Shown piece by piece: positions 9,812 through 19,185 of a stretch of DNA of 64,000 nt (within the stretch, counting starts at the first letter, position 1; each line of letters begins with the position of its first letter). A program made the translations under genes and the position numbers. The notes under the pieces were generated by a model that saw only the letters and a list, made by a program, of their open reading frames with translations, did no database searches and was not told the DNA's origin. Origin of the DNA: Plesiomonas sp051652165 (GTDB taxonomy: Bacteria; Pseudomonadota; Gammaproteobacteria; Enterobacterales; CAMTGL01); assembly GCF_051652165.1 (NCBI RefSeq), contig NZ_JBOFTR010000008.1, positions 1 to 64,000 of the forward strand. The letters run 5' to 3'.

Positions 9812-10804
9812 TTATCCGATAACCAGCTTCTGTTCTGCCTGCTGGGTAAACAGATGGCAGTTAGTAAAGCGTTGTGATTCAACTTCATGCAGTTTGGTAT
9901 ACTCAGTAAAACACTGTGAAGTTGCTTTCGGGCAACGAGCTTGGAAGCGACAGCCTACCGGGATCTCCAGCATATTGAGTGGATTCCCAGGGATTCCCGC
10001 TAACTTGGTTTTGGGGCCAAACATCGGTGGGAACGAGCTGGCCAGCCCTTCGGTATAAGGGTGATATGGTGAAGTCAAAATATCTTTTGAAGGAGCAACT
10101 TCTGCTAATTCACCAGCATACATAATGCCGATACGGTCAGTAAATTCGACCATTAAGCTCAGGTCATGGGTGATGAATAAAATAGAAAAACCAAACTCTT
10201 CTTTTAGCGCATAGATTTTTTGTAGGATCTCGCGCTGTACAACCACATCGAGTGCGGTGGTGGGTTCATCCATAATGATCAGTTTAGGGTTGAGTGCCAG
10301 CGCGATGGCAATAACCAAACGCTGACGCATCCCCCCTGAAAACTGGTGTGGATAGTCATTGAGGCGACTTGGATGAATATCCACAATTTCCAGTAGACCT
10401 TCAGCACGGCGTACAGCTTGCTGACGGGTCATGTTGGTATGCGCCATCAGCACATCACAAAATTGCTCTTCGAGTGTCAGTACCGGATTGAGCGCATTCA
10501 TGGCACTTTGGAAGACCATGCTGATATTGCTCCAGCGAAATTTAGCCATTTCATTTTCGCTGAATGTCAGAATATCGCGGCCATCAAACAGGATCTGGCC
10601 ACCGGTGATGAATGCAGGTGGCTTATGCAGGCGCATAGCAGAGAAGGCAACGGTACTTTTACCGCAACCAGACTCTCCGGCCAGACCAAAAATCTCACCT
10701 TTTTTGATGTCGAAACTGACGTTATTCACGGCACGGATATCACCAGCATCAGTGATGTAGTCGACACAGAGGTTACGGACCTCTAACTGAATATCCTGAC
10801 TCAT
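9812..10804 (-). CDS. Oligosaccharide ABC transporter ATPase (OppD/DppD type)
   Basis: This 330-residue ATPase has Walker A GESGCGKST at about residues 43-51, signature FSGGMRQRL, Walker B LIIMDEPTTALD and the C-terminal Opp/Dpp domain with the conserved CRFQARCPKATSQC segment. It would form a heterodimer with the ATPase encoded just downstream beneath the two permeases. Its start overlaps the stop of the DppC-like permease gene by 4 bp (ATGA), an arrangement typical of translational coupling. Its substrate is inferred from the chitobiose-cluster context. Confidence 0.93.
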   Translation of the reverse strand: MSQDIQLEVRNLCVDYITDAGDIRAVNNVSFDIKKGEIFGLAGESGCGKSTVAFSAMRLHKPPAFITGGQILFDGRDILTFSENEMAKFRWSNISMVFQSAMNALNPVLTLEEQFCDVLMAHTNMTRQQAVRRAEGLLEIVDIHPSRLNDYPHQFSGGMRQRLVIAIALALNPKLIIMDEPTTALDVVVQREILQKIYALKEEFGFSILFITHDLSLMVEFTDRIGIMYAGELAEVAPSKDILTSPYHPYTEGLASSFPPMFGPKTKLAGIPGNPLNMLEIPVGCRFQARCPKATSQCFTEYTKLHEVESQRFTNCHLFTQQAEQKLVIG

Positions 10805-11706
10805 GCGGTTCCCTCCGGCTGTTGTTTTTTGTTCGTCATTGATTTCCAGCGCTGCATACCTTTGTGTGAACGCAGTTGTGGGTTGGCAATCTCATCGACA
10901 GCAAAGTTCAGCAGAGCAAGGCCGACAACCAAAATCATCAGTGCTACACAAGGTGCGATAACTTCCCACCATGCCCCCACCAAAATAGAGGATGAGGTTT
11001 GTACGTTGTAGAGCATGATGCCCCAGCTCACGACGTTGGGATCGCCTAAGCCCAGATACTCAAGTGTTGCTTCAGTCATGATGGCGTACATCACCGAGCC
11101 GATAAATGAAGCACCAATGATTGACATCAGGTTTGGCAGGATCTCGACTAAAATGATCCGCCAAGCAGGTTCACCCAGCAGTTCGGCTGCTTTAACAAAC
11201 TCTTTTTCCCGCAATGACATCGTTTGCGCTCTGACAACCCTTGCTCCCCACGCCCATGACGTGAGGCCGATAATGAGCGTGATGACTAAGGGGCTCGCTT
11301 GACCAATAAATGCCGCCAGTACAAACAGTAGCGGGAGTTGTGGGATAACCAACATGACATTCATGAAAAAGGTTAGAACTTCATCAATTTTGCCACCAAA
11401 GTAACCGGCAGTGACGCCCATCGCGACCGCTAAAGTACAGACAATAATGCCAGCACCAAAACCAACAGCCAGTGAGATACGCCCGCCATGGATCACTTGA
11501 CTCATCACATCACGGCCCATACGGGTTGTCCCCATGACATGCTCTGCACTTGGTGCCTCATGTGGGCGGCCAACTCGTTTATCAGGCACATGGGTGGTGA
11601 CCATTGAGGCTGACAGTGCCAGTAAAATAAAGGCAACAATAATGCCTGAACCCACTAACGCCTTAGGGTTCCCGAGCAGAATTTTGACAAAACTAGGCAT
11701 ACGCAT
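10801..11706 (-). CDS. Oligosaccharide ABC transporter permease (DppC type)
   Basis: This 301-residue inner-membrane protein has six predicted membrane segments and the binding-protein-dependent transport signature, including the EAA loop around AAELLGEPAWRIILVEILPN. The N-terminal segment after the first membrane helix (HVMGTTRMGRDVMSQVIHGG) is characteristic of DppC/OppC. It pairs with the DppB-like permease, whose gene ends 2 bp before it. A GGAGG site precedes the start. A second in-frame ATG two codons downstream is also possible. Confidence 0.92.
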   Translation of the reverse strand: MRMPSFVKILLGNPKALVGSGIIVAFILLALSASMVTTHVPDKRVGRPHEAPSAEHVMGTTRMGRDVMSQVIHGGRISLAVGFGAGIIVCTLAVAMGVTAGYFGGKIDEVLTFFMNVMLVIPQLPLLFVLAAFIGQASPLVITLIIGLTSWAWGARVVRAQTMSLREKEFVKAAELLGEPAWRIILVEILPNLMSIIGASFIGSVMYAIMTEATLEYLGLGDPNVVSWGIMLYNVQTSSSILVGAWWEVIAPCVALMILVVGLALLNFAVDEIANPQLRSHKGMQRWKSMTNKKQQPEGTA

Positions 11707-11708
11707 GA

Positions 11709-12692
11709 TTATTTCCCTCCCTTGCGTAGACGTGGGTCTAGAACGACATACAGCAAGTCAGCAATGAAGTTGAACGTCAGCATAAAGACACACATCAACA
11801 GAAGCTGACCTTGAATCACCTGATAATCACGCGCCAGAATTGCTTTATAAAGTACGGTACCAAGACCTGGGTAGTTAAAGACGATTTCGATAATTAACTG
11901 ACCACCAATTGCGGTACCTAATGCCATCGAGAGTGCGGTAACAGTTGGCAAAATAGCGTTACGCGCAGCATAGTTGAAGACCACTCGGTTTTGGCTCAAG
12001 CCTTTGGCTTTTGCCATGGTGATAAAGTCTTCATTTAGTAGGTTAATCATGTTGTTACGCATGGTGATCAAAAAACCACCAACTTGAATCAGCGCAGCAC
12101 AACCGACTGGCATGATGGCGTGGTACAGCACATCACTGATAAATTCCCAGCTAAACGCAGGCTCTGTACCGGGGGTGAATGCATAACTGGTAGGGAACCA
12201 TTGCAGACCGACACCAAAGGTAAATAGTGCCAGCAGAGCGACGACTACCGGAGGAACGGCTTGAAATACCATCATCAGTGGAGAGGCGATGGAGTCGTAG
12301 CGGCTTCCACGGAACCATGCTGCAAAAATACCCATCACTGAGCCAATGGCAAAGGCAACGATAATGGCGGTACCGGCAAGAAACAGTGACCAACCAAAGG
12401 CTGAGGATAAAACATCGTTGACAGTTGCAGGGAAGAACTGGGTGGAGATTCCTAATTGACCACTGAAAATACTCTTGATGTAGGTTAAGTATTGTTGCCA
12501 CATTGGGGCATCAACAAAACCAAACATTTTTTTCAATGCTTCAATTTTTTCAGGGGTTACTTGTGCTGTTGCCGAAGCAAACATCATGGTAACAGGATCA
12601 CCGGGCATCGCCCGCGGCAATGCAAAATTAATCGTCGCGGCAACCATAAATGCGACGAGATAAAAAGATAAACGTCTAATAAAAAAGCCCAT
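11709..12692 (-). CDS. Oligosaccharide ABC transporter permease (DppB type)
   Basis: This 327-residue permease has an N-terminal membrane segment followed by the DppB/OppB-type transport domain, with the EAA-loop region around MAKAKGLSQNRVVFNYAARN. It forms the membrane channel with the DppC-type partner. It is separated from the binding-protein gene by 172 bp containing two hairpins, so its transcription is probably continuous with that gene but at a lower level. The predicted substrate is chitobiose or short chitooligosaccharides, from context. Confidence 0.92.
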   Translation of the reverse strand: MGFFIRRLSFYLVAFMVAATINFALPRAMPGDPVTMMFASATAQVTPEKIEALKKMFGFVDAPMWQQYLTYIKSIFSGQLGISTQFFPATVNDVLSSAFGWSLFLAGTAIIVAFAIGSVMGIFAAWFRGSRYDSIASPLMMVFQAVPPVVVALLALFTFGVGLQWFPTSYAFTPGTEPAFSWEFISDVLYHAIMPVGCAALIQVGGFLITMRNNMINLLNEDFITMAKAKGLSQNRVVFNYAARNAILPTVTALSMALGTAIGGQLIIEIVFNYPGLGTVLYKAILARDYQVIQGQLLLMCVFMLTFNFIADLLYVVLDPRLRKGGK

Positions 12693-12771
12693 AACTCACA
12701 CCTTTCCTTAAGAATTTGTGTCCTTGGATTCCTTGTCTGGTATCGCTTTTTATAGTTATTAGGGTAAAGAA

Positions 12772-12857
12772 AACCCCCTGGCTCCGTTTGGTCAGTATGC
12801 TTGGCGGATATACAGGGGGTTGAAGATTAATGGAGGCCTGAGCCAACCCCAGGCCTC
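12772..12857 (-). promoter_or_regulatory. Intercistronic hairpins after the binding-protein gene
   Basis: Two stem-loops lie between the binding-protein gene and the permease gene on the minus strand. The first has arms GAGGCCTG / CAGGCCTC (12833-12857). The second has arms AACCCCCTG / CAGGGGGTT (12772-12821), followed on the minus strand by a T-rich stretch with interruptions. Such structures commonly give partial termination or protect the upstream mRNA so that the binding protein is made in excess of the membrane subunits. The role is inferred. Confidence 0.55.
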
Positions 12858-12864
12858 AGGTCTG

Positions 12865-14541
12865 TTAAGACTGTTTTGGTGTTAAAGACAGAACTTGCAG
12901 TAAACGCTCTGGGTAACCTGCCCAAATTTGTGGACGAGAAACCGGATTCTTCTCATTAAACCAGCCGTCGAAACGCTTGGTGTTGTACTGGAAGAATTCC
13001 ACGCCACTGTATACAGGAACGGTGATCTGTTGAGACGCAACGCGCTCTTGGATCTGGTTCATGATTTCGTGCTGCTCTTTTTTGTCTGCTGTTTTGTTGA
13101 AAGAGTCCAGTAGTTTGTCTAGCTGGGCATCTTTGTAGTGGTGCATGGCAAAACGGCCGAATTGCTCGCCACCTTGATACTTAGAGTTAAACGCAGTATC
13201 AAAGTATTTGAACGGTGTTGGGCCGTGGAAGTAGTTGGTGAAGGCGGCATCGTAGTCACCTTTTGCCATTTTGGTGTTCAGTACGGCAAATTCAGGTGTT
13301 GCAGATTTCGCTTTGATACCGACATCCGCTAGCTGTTCAACACCCAGCTGTACGACGTTGTTAAAGTCAGTCCAACCGTTCGGGCTGATAATTGTCAGCT
13401 CCAGTTTCTTACCGGTTGGTGTTTCAACAAAGCCATCACCGTTGGTGTCTTTAAAGCCTGCTTTTGCCAACAACTCTTTCGCGCCCTTCACATCATGCGT
13501 CATGAATGGCTTGTATTTGTTGTGTGTGCCTTCGCTTGCCCAGTTTTTGAATGCTGCGCCAATACCAGATGCATAGTCGTTCACAACACCGTTACCGTAT
13601 GCTGCGATATCAATGATAGCTTGGCGATCAAGGGCCATTGAGAATGCACGACGGAAATCAACGTTGTTAACGGCTTCATTGGTGGCTGCATTTGGGCTCT
13701 TGAAGTTCAACAAGAATGCAGTAGAGCCTGCTGGGGTATACCAGTATTTATGCGTTGGTGATGCTGCAGCATATGTACGGTCAATATCAGGAATGAACGA
13801 AGAGGTCCAGTCCAGCTCGCTGTTGACGATTTTAGCTAACAGTTGATCGTTGTTTGCGATTTGCGGCATACGCAGACAGTCAACTTTGACTTTGTCTTTT
13901 TCCCAGTAATTTGGGTTTTCACACTGTACGTATAGTTGTGGTGTGAAGGTATCGATTTGGGTATACGGGCCGCTACCTACTGGATTTTCATTCGTGAAGG
14001 TAACTGGGTCTTTCACTTTTTCCCATACGTGTTTTGCAACAACAGGGACTTTAACGATTTCATTAGCAACCGCAGTGTTGACTTCGACCAAATCAAATTT
14101 AACTTGGTTAGCACCTACTTTCTCGGCTTTAGAAATCCATTTGTAAATACCGACGGTATCTAGCTCTGGGTATTTTTTCACCATGTCGAATGAGAAAACA
14201 ACGTCATCGGCGCTGAAAGGTTGACCATCAGACCACTTAACACCATCACGGATGTCAAAGGTGACGCTCTTCAGATCTGGTGACATAGTGAAGCCTGTTG
14301 CCAAACGGAAAACAGGTTCGTTACCCTTCATTTCGTTAAATACAACCAATGGCTCGTAAATAAAGTCAGTGGTAGTACGCAGAGCTGTATTCAGGTACGG
14401 GTTGAAGTTTCTAACAAATGCAGTGAAGAAGTCTGGGACAATGGTGACCATTGATTTTTCTGCCGCAACAGTTGCAGTTGCAGAGAGGCCAGAGGTTACC
14501 GCTGCTAACAGTGCTACCGCAATTTTTGTCTTCCTAAGCAT
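12865..14541 (-). CDS. cbp: Periplasmic chitooligosaccharide-binding protein
   Basis: This 558-residue family 5 solute-binding protein starts with a clear signal peptide: basic MLRKTK, a hydrophobic core, and a probable cleavage after TVAA near residue 27. The mature part has the DppA/OppA layout, with motifs such as SPDLKSVTFDIRDGVKWSDG. In Vibrio the homologous CBP delivers chitooligosaccharides to the importer and also holds the sensor ChiS in check through its periplasmic domain; the adjacent chiS gene makes the same arrangement likely. It is the first gene of the minus-strand operon. AAGGAA precedes the ATG by 6 bp, and an 878-bp non-coding stretch lies upstream. Confidence 0.93.
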   Translation of the reverse strand: MLRKTKIAVALLAAVTSGLSATATVAAEKSMVTIVPDFFTAFVRNFNPYLNTALRTTTDFIYEPLVVFNEMKGNEPVFRLATGFTMSPDLKSVTFDIRDGVKWSDGQPFSADDVVFSFDMVKKYPELDTVGIYKWISKAEKVGANQVKFDLVEVNTAVANEIVKVPVVAKHVWEKVKDPVTFTNENPVGSGPYTQIDTFTPQLYVQCENPNYWEKDKVKVDCLRMPQIANNDQLLAKIVNSELDWTSSFIPDIDRTYAAASPTHKYWYTPAGSTAFLLNFKSPNAATNEAVNNVDFRRAFSMALDRQAIIDIAAYGNGVVNDYASGIGAAFKNWASEGTHNKYKPFMTHDVKGAKELLAKAGFKDTNGDGFVETPTGKKLELTIISPNGWTDFNNVVQLGVEQLADVGIKAKSATPEFAVLNTKMAKGDYDAAFTNYFHGPTPFKYFDTAFNSKYQGGEQFGRFAMHHYKDAQLDKLLDSFNKTADKKEQHEIMNQIQERVASQQITVPVYSGVEFFQYNTKRFDGWFNEKNPVSRPQIWAGYPERLLQVLSLTPKQS

Positions 14542-14792
14542 AGCTGTTCCTTACTATTTGCTTATTAGTTTTGATGCAGTGGTAAGTACAGAAGTTATCA
14601 AAAAAGTGAAACTAAACTGTCTTACTTGCTGTAGGCCATCGTTATACATCTCCTATTTCTCTCCCCGTAATAATGATGGCATTTCCTGCTTCAGCAACCT
14701 TAGGAAACGCTTCTTTGCTGAATGCGTCAATCTACGGTTTCGTTAATATCGTAAAACTTGGTGGTTTTTACGTTAAAAACGGCAAAAATATT

Positions 14793-14837
14793 ATTATGCC
14801 TGAATAGCCCCTACATGGGTGTGTGATTTTAATTCCG
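14793..14837 (-). promoter_or_regulatory. Candidate cbp operon promoter with CRP half-site
   Basis: On the minus strand a CATAAT hexamer at 14798-14793 could be the -10 box. A CRP-like element with one good half (TGTGA at 14822-14826 on the plus strand) is centred about 43 bp upstream of the predicted start, close to the class II position. No good -35 box is seen, as expected for activator-dependent promoters. The 5' leader would be about 245 nt. This is a pattern match only. Confidence 0.3.
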
Positions 14838-14989
14838 AAATTATTACTGAAAAATGTAATTATTAATCCATTTTTGTTTTGTTAACATATTGATTTGGTG
14901 GATTTTATTTTATTTTTTATCGTAAATTAATGTAACGTAGAGTATTGATTGTTTTTTTGTGAGTGTAAAAAAGTATTCACGTGAAATCG

Positions 14990-15005
14990 TGTGATTAGTA
15001 TCTCA
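14990..15005. promoter_or_regulatory. CRP-like site in the cbp-chiS interval
   Basis: TGTGA-TTAGTA-TCTCA matches the CRP consensus TGTGA-N6-TCACA at nine of ten defined positions. It is adjacent to a perfect palindrome TTCACGTGAA at 14976-14985. Catabolite control of chitin use makes the site plausible, but it lies about 450 bp from the cbp start. Confidence 0.35.
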
Positions 15006-15385
15006 ATCCCATCATCTAATTATATTGAGTATATTTTATCGGTAATGATTACTGATCTACTGCTCTCTTTATTGAGGTATATATGGGAAATTTTGTGCTG
15101 TTTTCAAGGTGATAATTTGGTTAGCTTAGTATGGTGTAATCAAGACACAGAGTATGGGAAAGTCAGTAGGCTAGATATGTCAGAGAGCAATAACACACTG
15201 AGTTAAGAGGGCTTTTTATTGTCATGAGAAAGGCTGAGTTGTAATTGTATATATGTGTTTGTTAATTGTAGTGTGAGTAAAAAAGAGGCGTATTTAAATA
15301 ACAAGTGTTATTTAGTGAGTCTTAGATTTAGAGTCTTCAGTATATGCGTTTAATACGGTATTTTTAATTCAATGCTGGTGGTTTG

Positions 15386-15412
15386 ATGCTGGTAGTTTTT
15401 GGCTACCAGCAT
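15386..15412 (-). terminator. Hairpin after chiS
   Basis: A perfect 10-bp stem (ATGCTGGTAG / CTACCAGCAT) with a 7-nt loop starts 8 bp past the chiS stop codon. A third copy of the arm (AATGCTGG, 15371-15378) follows and permits an alternative fold ending in AT-rich sequence. The T tract is not immediate, so termination efficiency is uncertain. Confidence 0.5.
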
Positions 15413-15419
15413 TGAGGCT

Positions 15420-18400
15420 CTATTTTAAGAGTTGCTGCAGTTGTTGGCGTAGATTTTCAAGTGTCGTACGATTCTCATTACGTTTTTTACTATGCTGTAA
15501 GACAAAATCAAGGGTGCTTAAGACTGTTCGCCAGCGGGGTGTTTTAGGCAGTGTTTCAATCTGCAAATATTTATCTAAAGTACGCGTTTGTAGAGTGCCT
15601 CGGTCAATATAAACGCGCCATAATCCGCTTTGTTCAGCCAGATCGAATTTTCCTTTCCCACTACTTTCTTCCCAGTAAAGAAGGGTTGTTTTCATTGCAT
15701 CAACAATAACTTCGCGCAATTTAGCATCACGCTCTTCGCTACCTTGTAGACGTGCAGCAAGTTCAGCAAATTCACTGCCTAAAGCGCGCAATTGTTCAAG
15801 ATCAGCCTGATTGCCGTTGTGTGCAAAGGTCACCAGAGATTCGAGTGCATTCTCAAGTGTCTGTACGCGCTGGTTAGGCAGTGTTGCGCCGTGTTTAAAA
15901 ATAAGTAAATAACCTAGTTCGGTACTGGCAGGTAAACGTGATAACTGAATATTATGCTCGTGTAACTCATCATTAATTCTTAAGGTGATATTGCCTTGAT
16001 AAAATTCATGTGATGCAGGCAGCAGTGTTGAGATGGGTTGGTGAAGCCACTCGTTAAGTGAGTGTTGTGTCAACTCATTATCTGATGTGTGTAATAAGAG
16101 CTGTGCAGCTTTATTAGCAAGTTTTATATTACCGTTAATATCGGTGAGTAAAATAGGCTCAATACTGTGTTCAAGCAACGAGAGCAGGCGTTGTTGTAAG
16201 CCTTTTAAACTATTGATAAGCAGTTGCTCTTGTTTGAGCGTTTGCTGTAATTGTAGATTTTCCTGCTGAATACGCGCTATTTTTTGAGTATCTAGCTGCG
16301 TTTGGATACGAGCGAGTAGCTCATCTTGGCAGAAGGGTTTGGTCAGATAATCATTCGCTCCGGCATTGAAACCTCGGACGATCTCTTCCGGTTGACTCAA
16401 TGCTGTCAGCATAATGATTGGCAATTGTACGCGATCAAAGTGTTCACGCAGTGCTTTACACACATCATAGCCGGTAATTTCAGGCATCATGACATCTAAT
16501 AAGACTAAGTCGGGTTCATGTTCTAAACAATAGCGTATGGTCTCTTCTCCATGCATCACGCTACATAGGTTAAAACCTGACAAACTCAAGTAGTTATAGA
16601 GGATCTGAATATTAATCGGCTCATCATCAACAATGAGGATGCGTGGAGCCAGTGGGTTATTCATTGAATGAACGTCGAGTTGTATAGGTGTTAGCGGTGT
16701 GTGTGATGTGATTGTTAAGTGCGTTGCATTACTGTGGGCTAAGTCAGTGCTGGTATGGGGTAACTCTGCTGAGGTTACAGCCTGTATAGTATTAACTGAC
16801 TGTTTTTCAGGGAACATGGTATGTGATAGAGGCAGTGTAAATTGAAATGTGGATCCTATCATGGGTTCAGTGTGTACACTGAGTGAGCCTTGCATCAACT
16901 CAACTAGTTGCCGACTAATACTAAGGCCTAACCCTAAACCTGAGCGCATACTCTGTCGACTGGCTTGTACAAGTGGTTCAAAGATAGTTTGCACCATATC
17001 AGGTTGGATGCCTTGCCCTGTATCACGGACAGAGATTAGCAGCGAATGATTATGTTGTTCAGCAGAGAGAATAATTTTCCCTTCATTGGTAAATTTAATG
17101 GCATTACCCAGCAAATTATACAAAATTTGCTCTAATCGTTGCTCATCAGCAATAACATGAGGTGTTTGGGCAGAGATTTGATTAATAATTTTGATGGGTT
17201 TATCAACGAGCAAATGTTGTGATAGTTCAATTACCATACTTGCTGCGGCACTGACATCAACGGGCTGTACATGTAATGCGAGATCGCCATAACGCATTTT
17301 ATGATAATCAAGCAGTTCGTTGACCAGTTTCGAGAGGCGATGACCACTTTTAGCTATCATCGCCAATTGATGTTCTTGTTGTGGAGTAAGAGTGCCTACT
17401 GCACCTGCTAACATAGATTCTGCAATGCCAAGCATACCATGCAATGGTGTACGTAATTCATGTGAGGTATTGGCGAGAAACTCATCTTTCAGTTTATCGG
17501 CAGCCTGTAGTTCGGTGTTTTGAATTTCAATGACCGCTACCTTTTGAGCTAATTCCTCATTTTGCGCTTTAATTAAGTCGAGTTGATCACGAATAGAGGC
17601 CTGCATAAAGGCAAAGCTTTTGGCTAGGCTACCTAATTCATCATCACGATGTTGCCCTGCAATGGGGTGATCAAGGTGGCCATCAGAGACCTTTTTCGCG
17701 GCATCCTTTAGCTGTTTTATGGGAGCGGTAATAGAGTTTGATAGCCAATGAGAAATTAAAATTACAGCGGCAAGAGTAAGTATCATGATAGCAAGAAAGA
17801 GCTTTTTAGCGGAGGCTATCCGTGCAAATGCTTCTTCTGCTTTTATCTGTGTAATAAGCCCCCAAGATTCCCCGAATACTGAAATAGGCGTAAATGCTGC
17901 AATGACTGGCGCACCGTTGAGAGAGATGCTACTACCATTGCCCGTTTTTCCTTGGGTAACTTGTTGGATTAACGGGCTAGTTAGCGGCAAAGGTTGTGTT
18001 GTTTGTTGGGGATAAATAGGGGTAATACCGCGAGCGATATTATCGTGTCCAACCAAAATGATGGCACTGGTTTTACCAAACAACTTAGCATCACTCAAGA
18101 TGCTGTTGAGTTTACGCTTTGTTAGTTGAAAGATAAAAATAGAGTGTAAGTAGCCATTTTGTTCAACAGGGGCTGCCAGATAAGCGATATGTTCTTTAGT
18201 AATGGGGTCTATTGCAAAATCAATAAAAATTAAGGGTGTTTTTTTAAATTTATTTGCTTGTGTGGTGTGCTGTTCTGCGGCTAAAAGAGTCTGCTTAAAG
18301 GCCTCTGATAAGGGGCTGTTTTTCCACGGGCCTTGCAGTAAATTAGTCCCAAAATTAGGGTTTTTCATAACTGAATAGACAATGTCGCCCTGTGTATTTG

Positions 18401-18902
18401 CGATTAAAATATCTGAAAAATCGGAAAAGCGTAGTTTTTCTACAAATGAAGGATGAAAGCGGCTATGCAGTAGCCGATAACGCTCACTACCAACATACGC
18501 TCCGTATCCTTGAGGCGGTTTAGTATTTAGACGAGTATTAGGTTTATCACCACTACCAGAAATATAACGGTTTTGGGCATTAACTCTGGCTTGTTCATCA
18601 TTGTCACCTAGCATTTGAAACGCATTAACAAAGCCATAAAAGCGACCGCCGGCTGCGGAAGCCAGTTCTGTATTAACAAAACCAAGGACTTGCTCTTCAA
18701 GTGAGTGAAAATAGTCATTTAGCTGATTTTTTTTAATATCACGCACTGCAACAAGATAATTATTGGTTTGCTCGGTCAGATCGGTGGCATGTACTTTTAA
18801 TAAAAAACATGCCGTTAGGCTAAACGGAATTGTACCGATGAGCAAAAATGCCAGCATCAGTTTAGGTTGTAGTTTTTTATAAAAGAGAGATTTTAATGCC
18901 AT
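15420..18902 (-). CDS. chiS: Chitin-responsive hybrid sensor kinase/DNA-binding regulator ChiS
   Basis: This 1160-residue inner-membrane protein has, in order: a membrane segment (about 16-34), a large periplasmic Cache-type sensor, a second membrane segment (about 368-388), HAMP, coiled coil, a histidine kinase domain with His481 in NTSHELRTPLHG, an ATPase domain with GLGLGLSI, a receiver domain with Asp803 in LVLLDVMMPE, a PAS-like segment (about 895-990) and a C-terminal domain containing LLYWEESSGKGKFDLAEQSG (Trp1077). Vibrio ChiS, about 1130 residues, shares this plan; its C-terminal domain binds DNA and it activates the chitobiose operon without a separate regulator. Here it lies directly upstream of that operon, and no response regulator gene is nearby. 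The ribosome site at 18902 is weak. Confidence 0.92.
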   Translation of the reverse strand: MALKSLFYKKLQPKLMLAFLLIGTIPFSLTACFLLKVHATDLTEQTNNYLVAVRDIKKNQLNDYFHSLEEQVLGFVNTELASAAGGRFYGFVNAFQMLGDNDEQARVNAQNRYISGSGDKPNTRLNTKPPQGYGAYVGSERYRLLHSRFHPSFVEKLRFSDFSDILIANTQGDIVYSVMKNPNFGTNLLQGPWKNSPLSEAFKQTLLAAEQHTTQANKFKKTPLIFIDFAIDPITKEHIAYLAAPVEQNGYLHSIFIFQLTKRKLNSILSDAKLFGKTSAIILVGHDNIARGITPIYPQQTTQPLPLTSPLIQQVTQGKTGNGSSISLNGAPVIAAFTPISVFGESWGLITQIKAEEAFARIASAKKLFLAIMILTLAAVILISHWLSNSITAPIKQLKDAAKKVSDGHLDHPIAGQHRDDELGSLAKSFAFMQASIRDQLDLIKAQNEELAQKVAVIEIQNTELQAADKLKDEFLANTSHELRTPLHGMLGIAESMLAGAVGTLTPQQEHQLAMIAKSGHRLSKLVNELLDYHKMRYGDLALHVQPVDVSAAASMVIELSQHLLVDKPIKIINQISAQTPHVIADEQRLEQILYNLLGNAIKFTNEGKIILSAEQHNHSLLISVRDTGQGIQPDMVQTIFEPLVQASRQSMRSGLGLGLSISRQLVELMQGSLSVHTEPMIGSTFQFTLPLSHTMFPEKQSVNTIQAVTSAELPHTSTDLAHSNATHLTITSHTPLTPIQLDVHSMNNPLAPRILIVDDEPINIQILYNYLSLSGFNLCSVMHGEETIRYCLEHEPDLVLLDVMMPEITGYDVCKALREHFDRVQLPIIMLTALSQPEEIVRGFNAGANDYLTKPFCQDELLARIQTQLDTQKIARIQQENLQLQQTLKQEQLLINSLKGLQQRLLSLLEHSIEPILLTDINGNIKLANKAAQLLLHTSDNELTQHSLNEWLHQPISTLLPASHEFYQGNITLRINDELHEHNIQLSRLPASTELGYLLIFKHGATLPNQRVQTLENALESLVTFAHNGNQADLEQLRALGSEFAELAARLQGSEERDAKLREVIVDAMKTTLLYWEESSGKGKFDLAEQSGLWRVYIDRGTLQTRTLDKYLQIETLPKTPRWRTVLSTLDFVLQHSKKRNENRTTLENLRQQLQQLLK

Positions 18903-19158
18903 TGCTTGTTAAATAATCTCGTATTCGGAAAAATAGGAATGCGCTGTTTTAACGTGAATGACAAGATGTCTGCAATCAAAGAGGCTAAATAGTGTGCTTC
19001 TCTGCGCAAAAATGGTGCGTAAAACGCATGAAAAGCGCAATGACGGTGAGTATATAATTTGACGTTTTTTACGGAGGGTTAACGAATATTTTAAAAGAGA
19101 TCGTTTTGCAAAATCGTGAGAGTGTTGAAATGATATGTAATATGGCTAATGCAGAGAC

Positions 19159-19179
19159 AAAAAAACGGCTTTCGCCGTT
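19159..19179 (-). terminator. Terminator of the tRNA-Leu operon
   Basis: On the minus strand the stem AACGGC / GCCGTT with a GAAA loop is followed by seven T. It lies 7 bp past the last tRNA-Leu and upstream of chiS. Confidence 0.85.
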
Positions 19180-19185
19180 AATTGT

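Larger units (their letters stand above)
14542..15419. other. AT-rich intergenic region between cbp and chiS
   Basis: No convincing gene was found in these 878 bp. The region is strongly AT-rich and must contain the promoter of the chitobiose operon. It holds a TGTGA half-site with a possible minus-strand promoter (14793-14837), a perfect 10-bp palindrome TTCACGTGAA (14976-14985), a CRP-like site (14990-15005) and a hairpin after chiS (15386-15412). A 71-codon frame at 14991-15206 lacks a ribosome site and is not believed. Confidence 0.6.

Noticed and set aside
13943..14163. Plus-strand frames within cbp
   Set aside because: They are antisense shadows of a confidently assigned gene.
14991..15206. 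71-codon frame between cbp and chiS
   Set aside because: It has no ribosome site, a composition that follows the local AT bias and no recognisable features.
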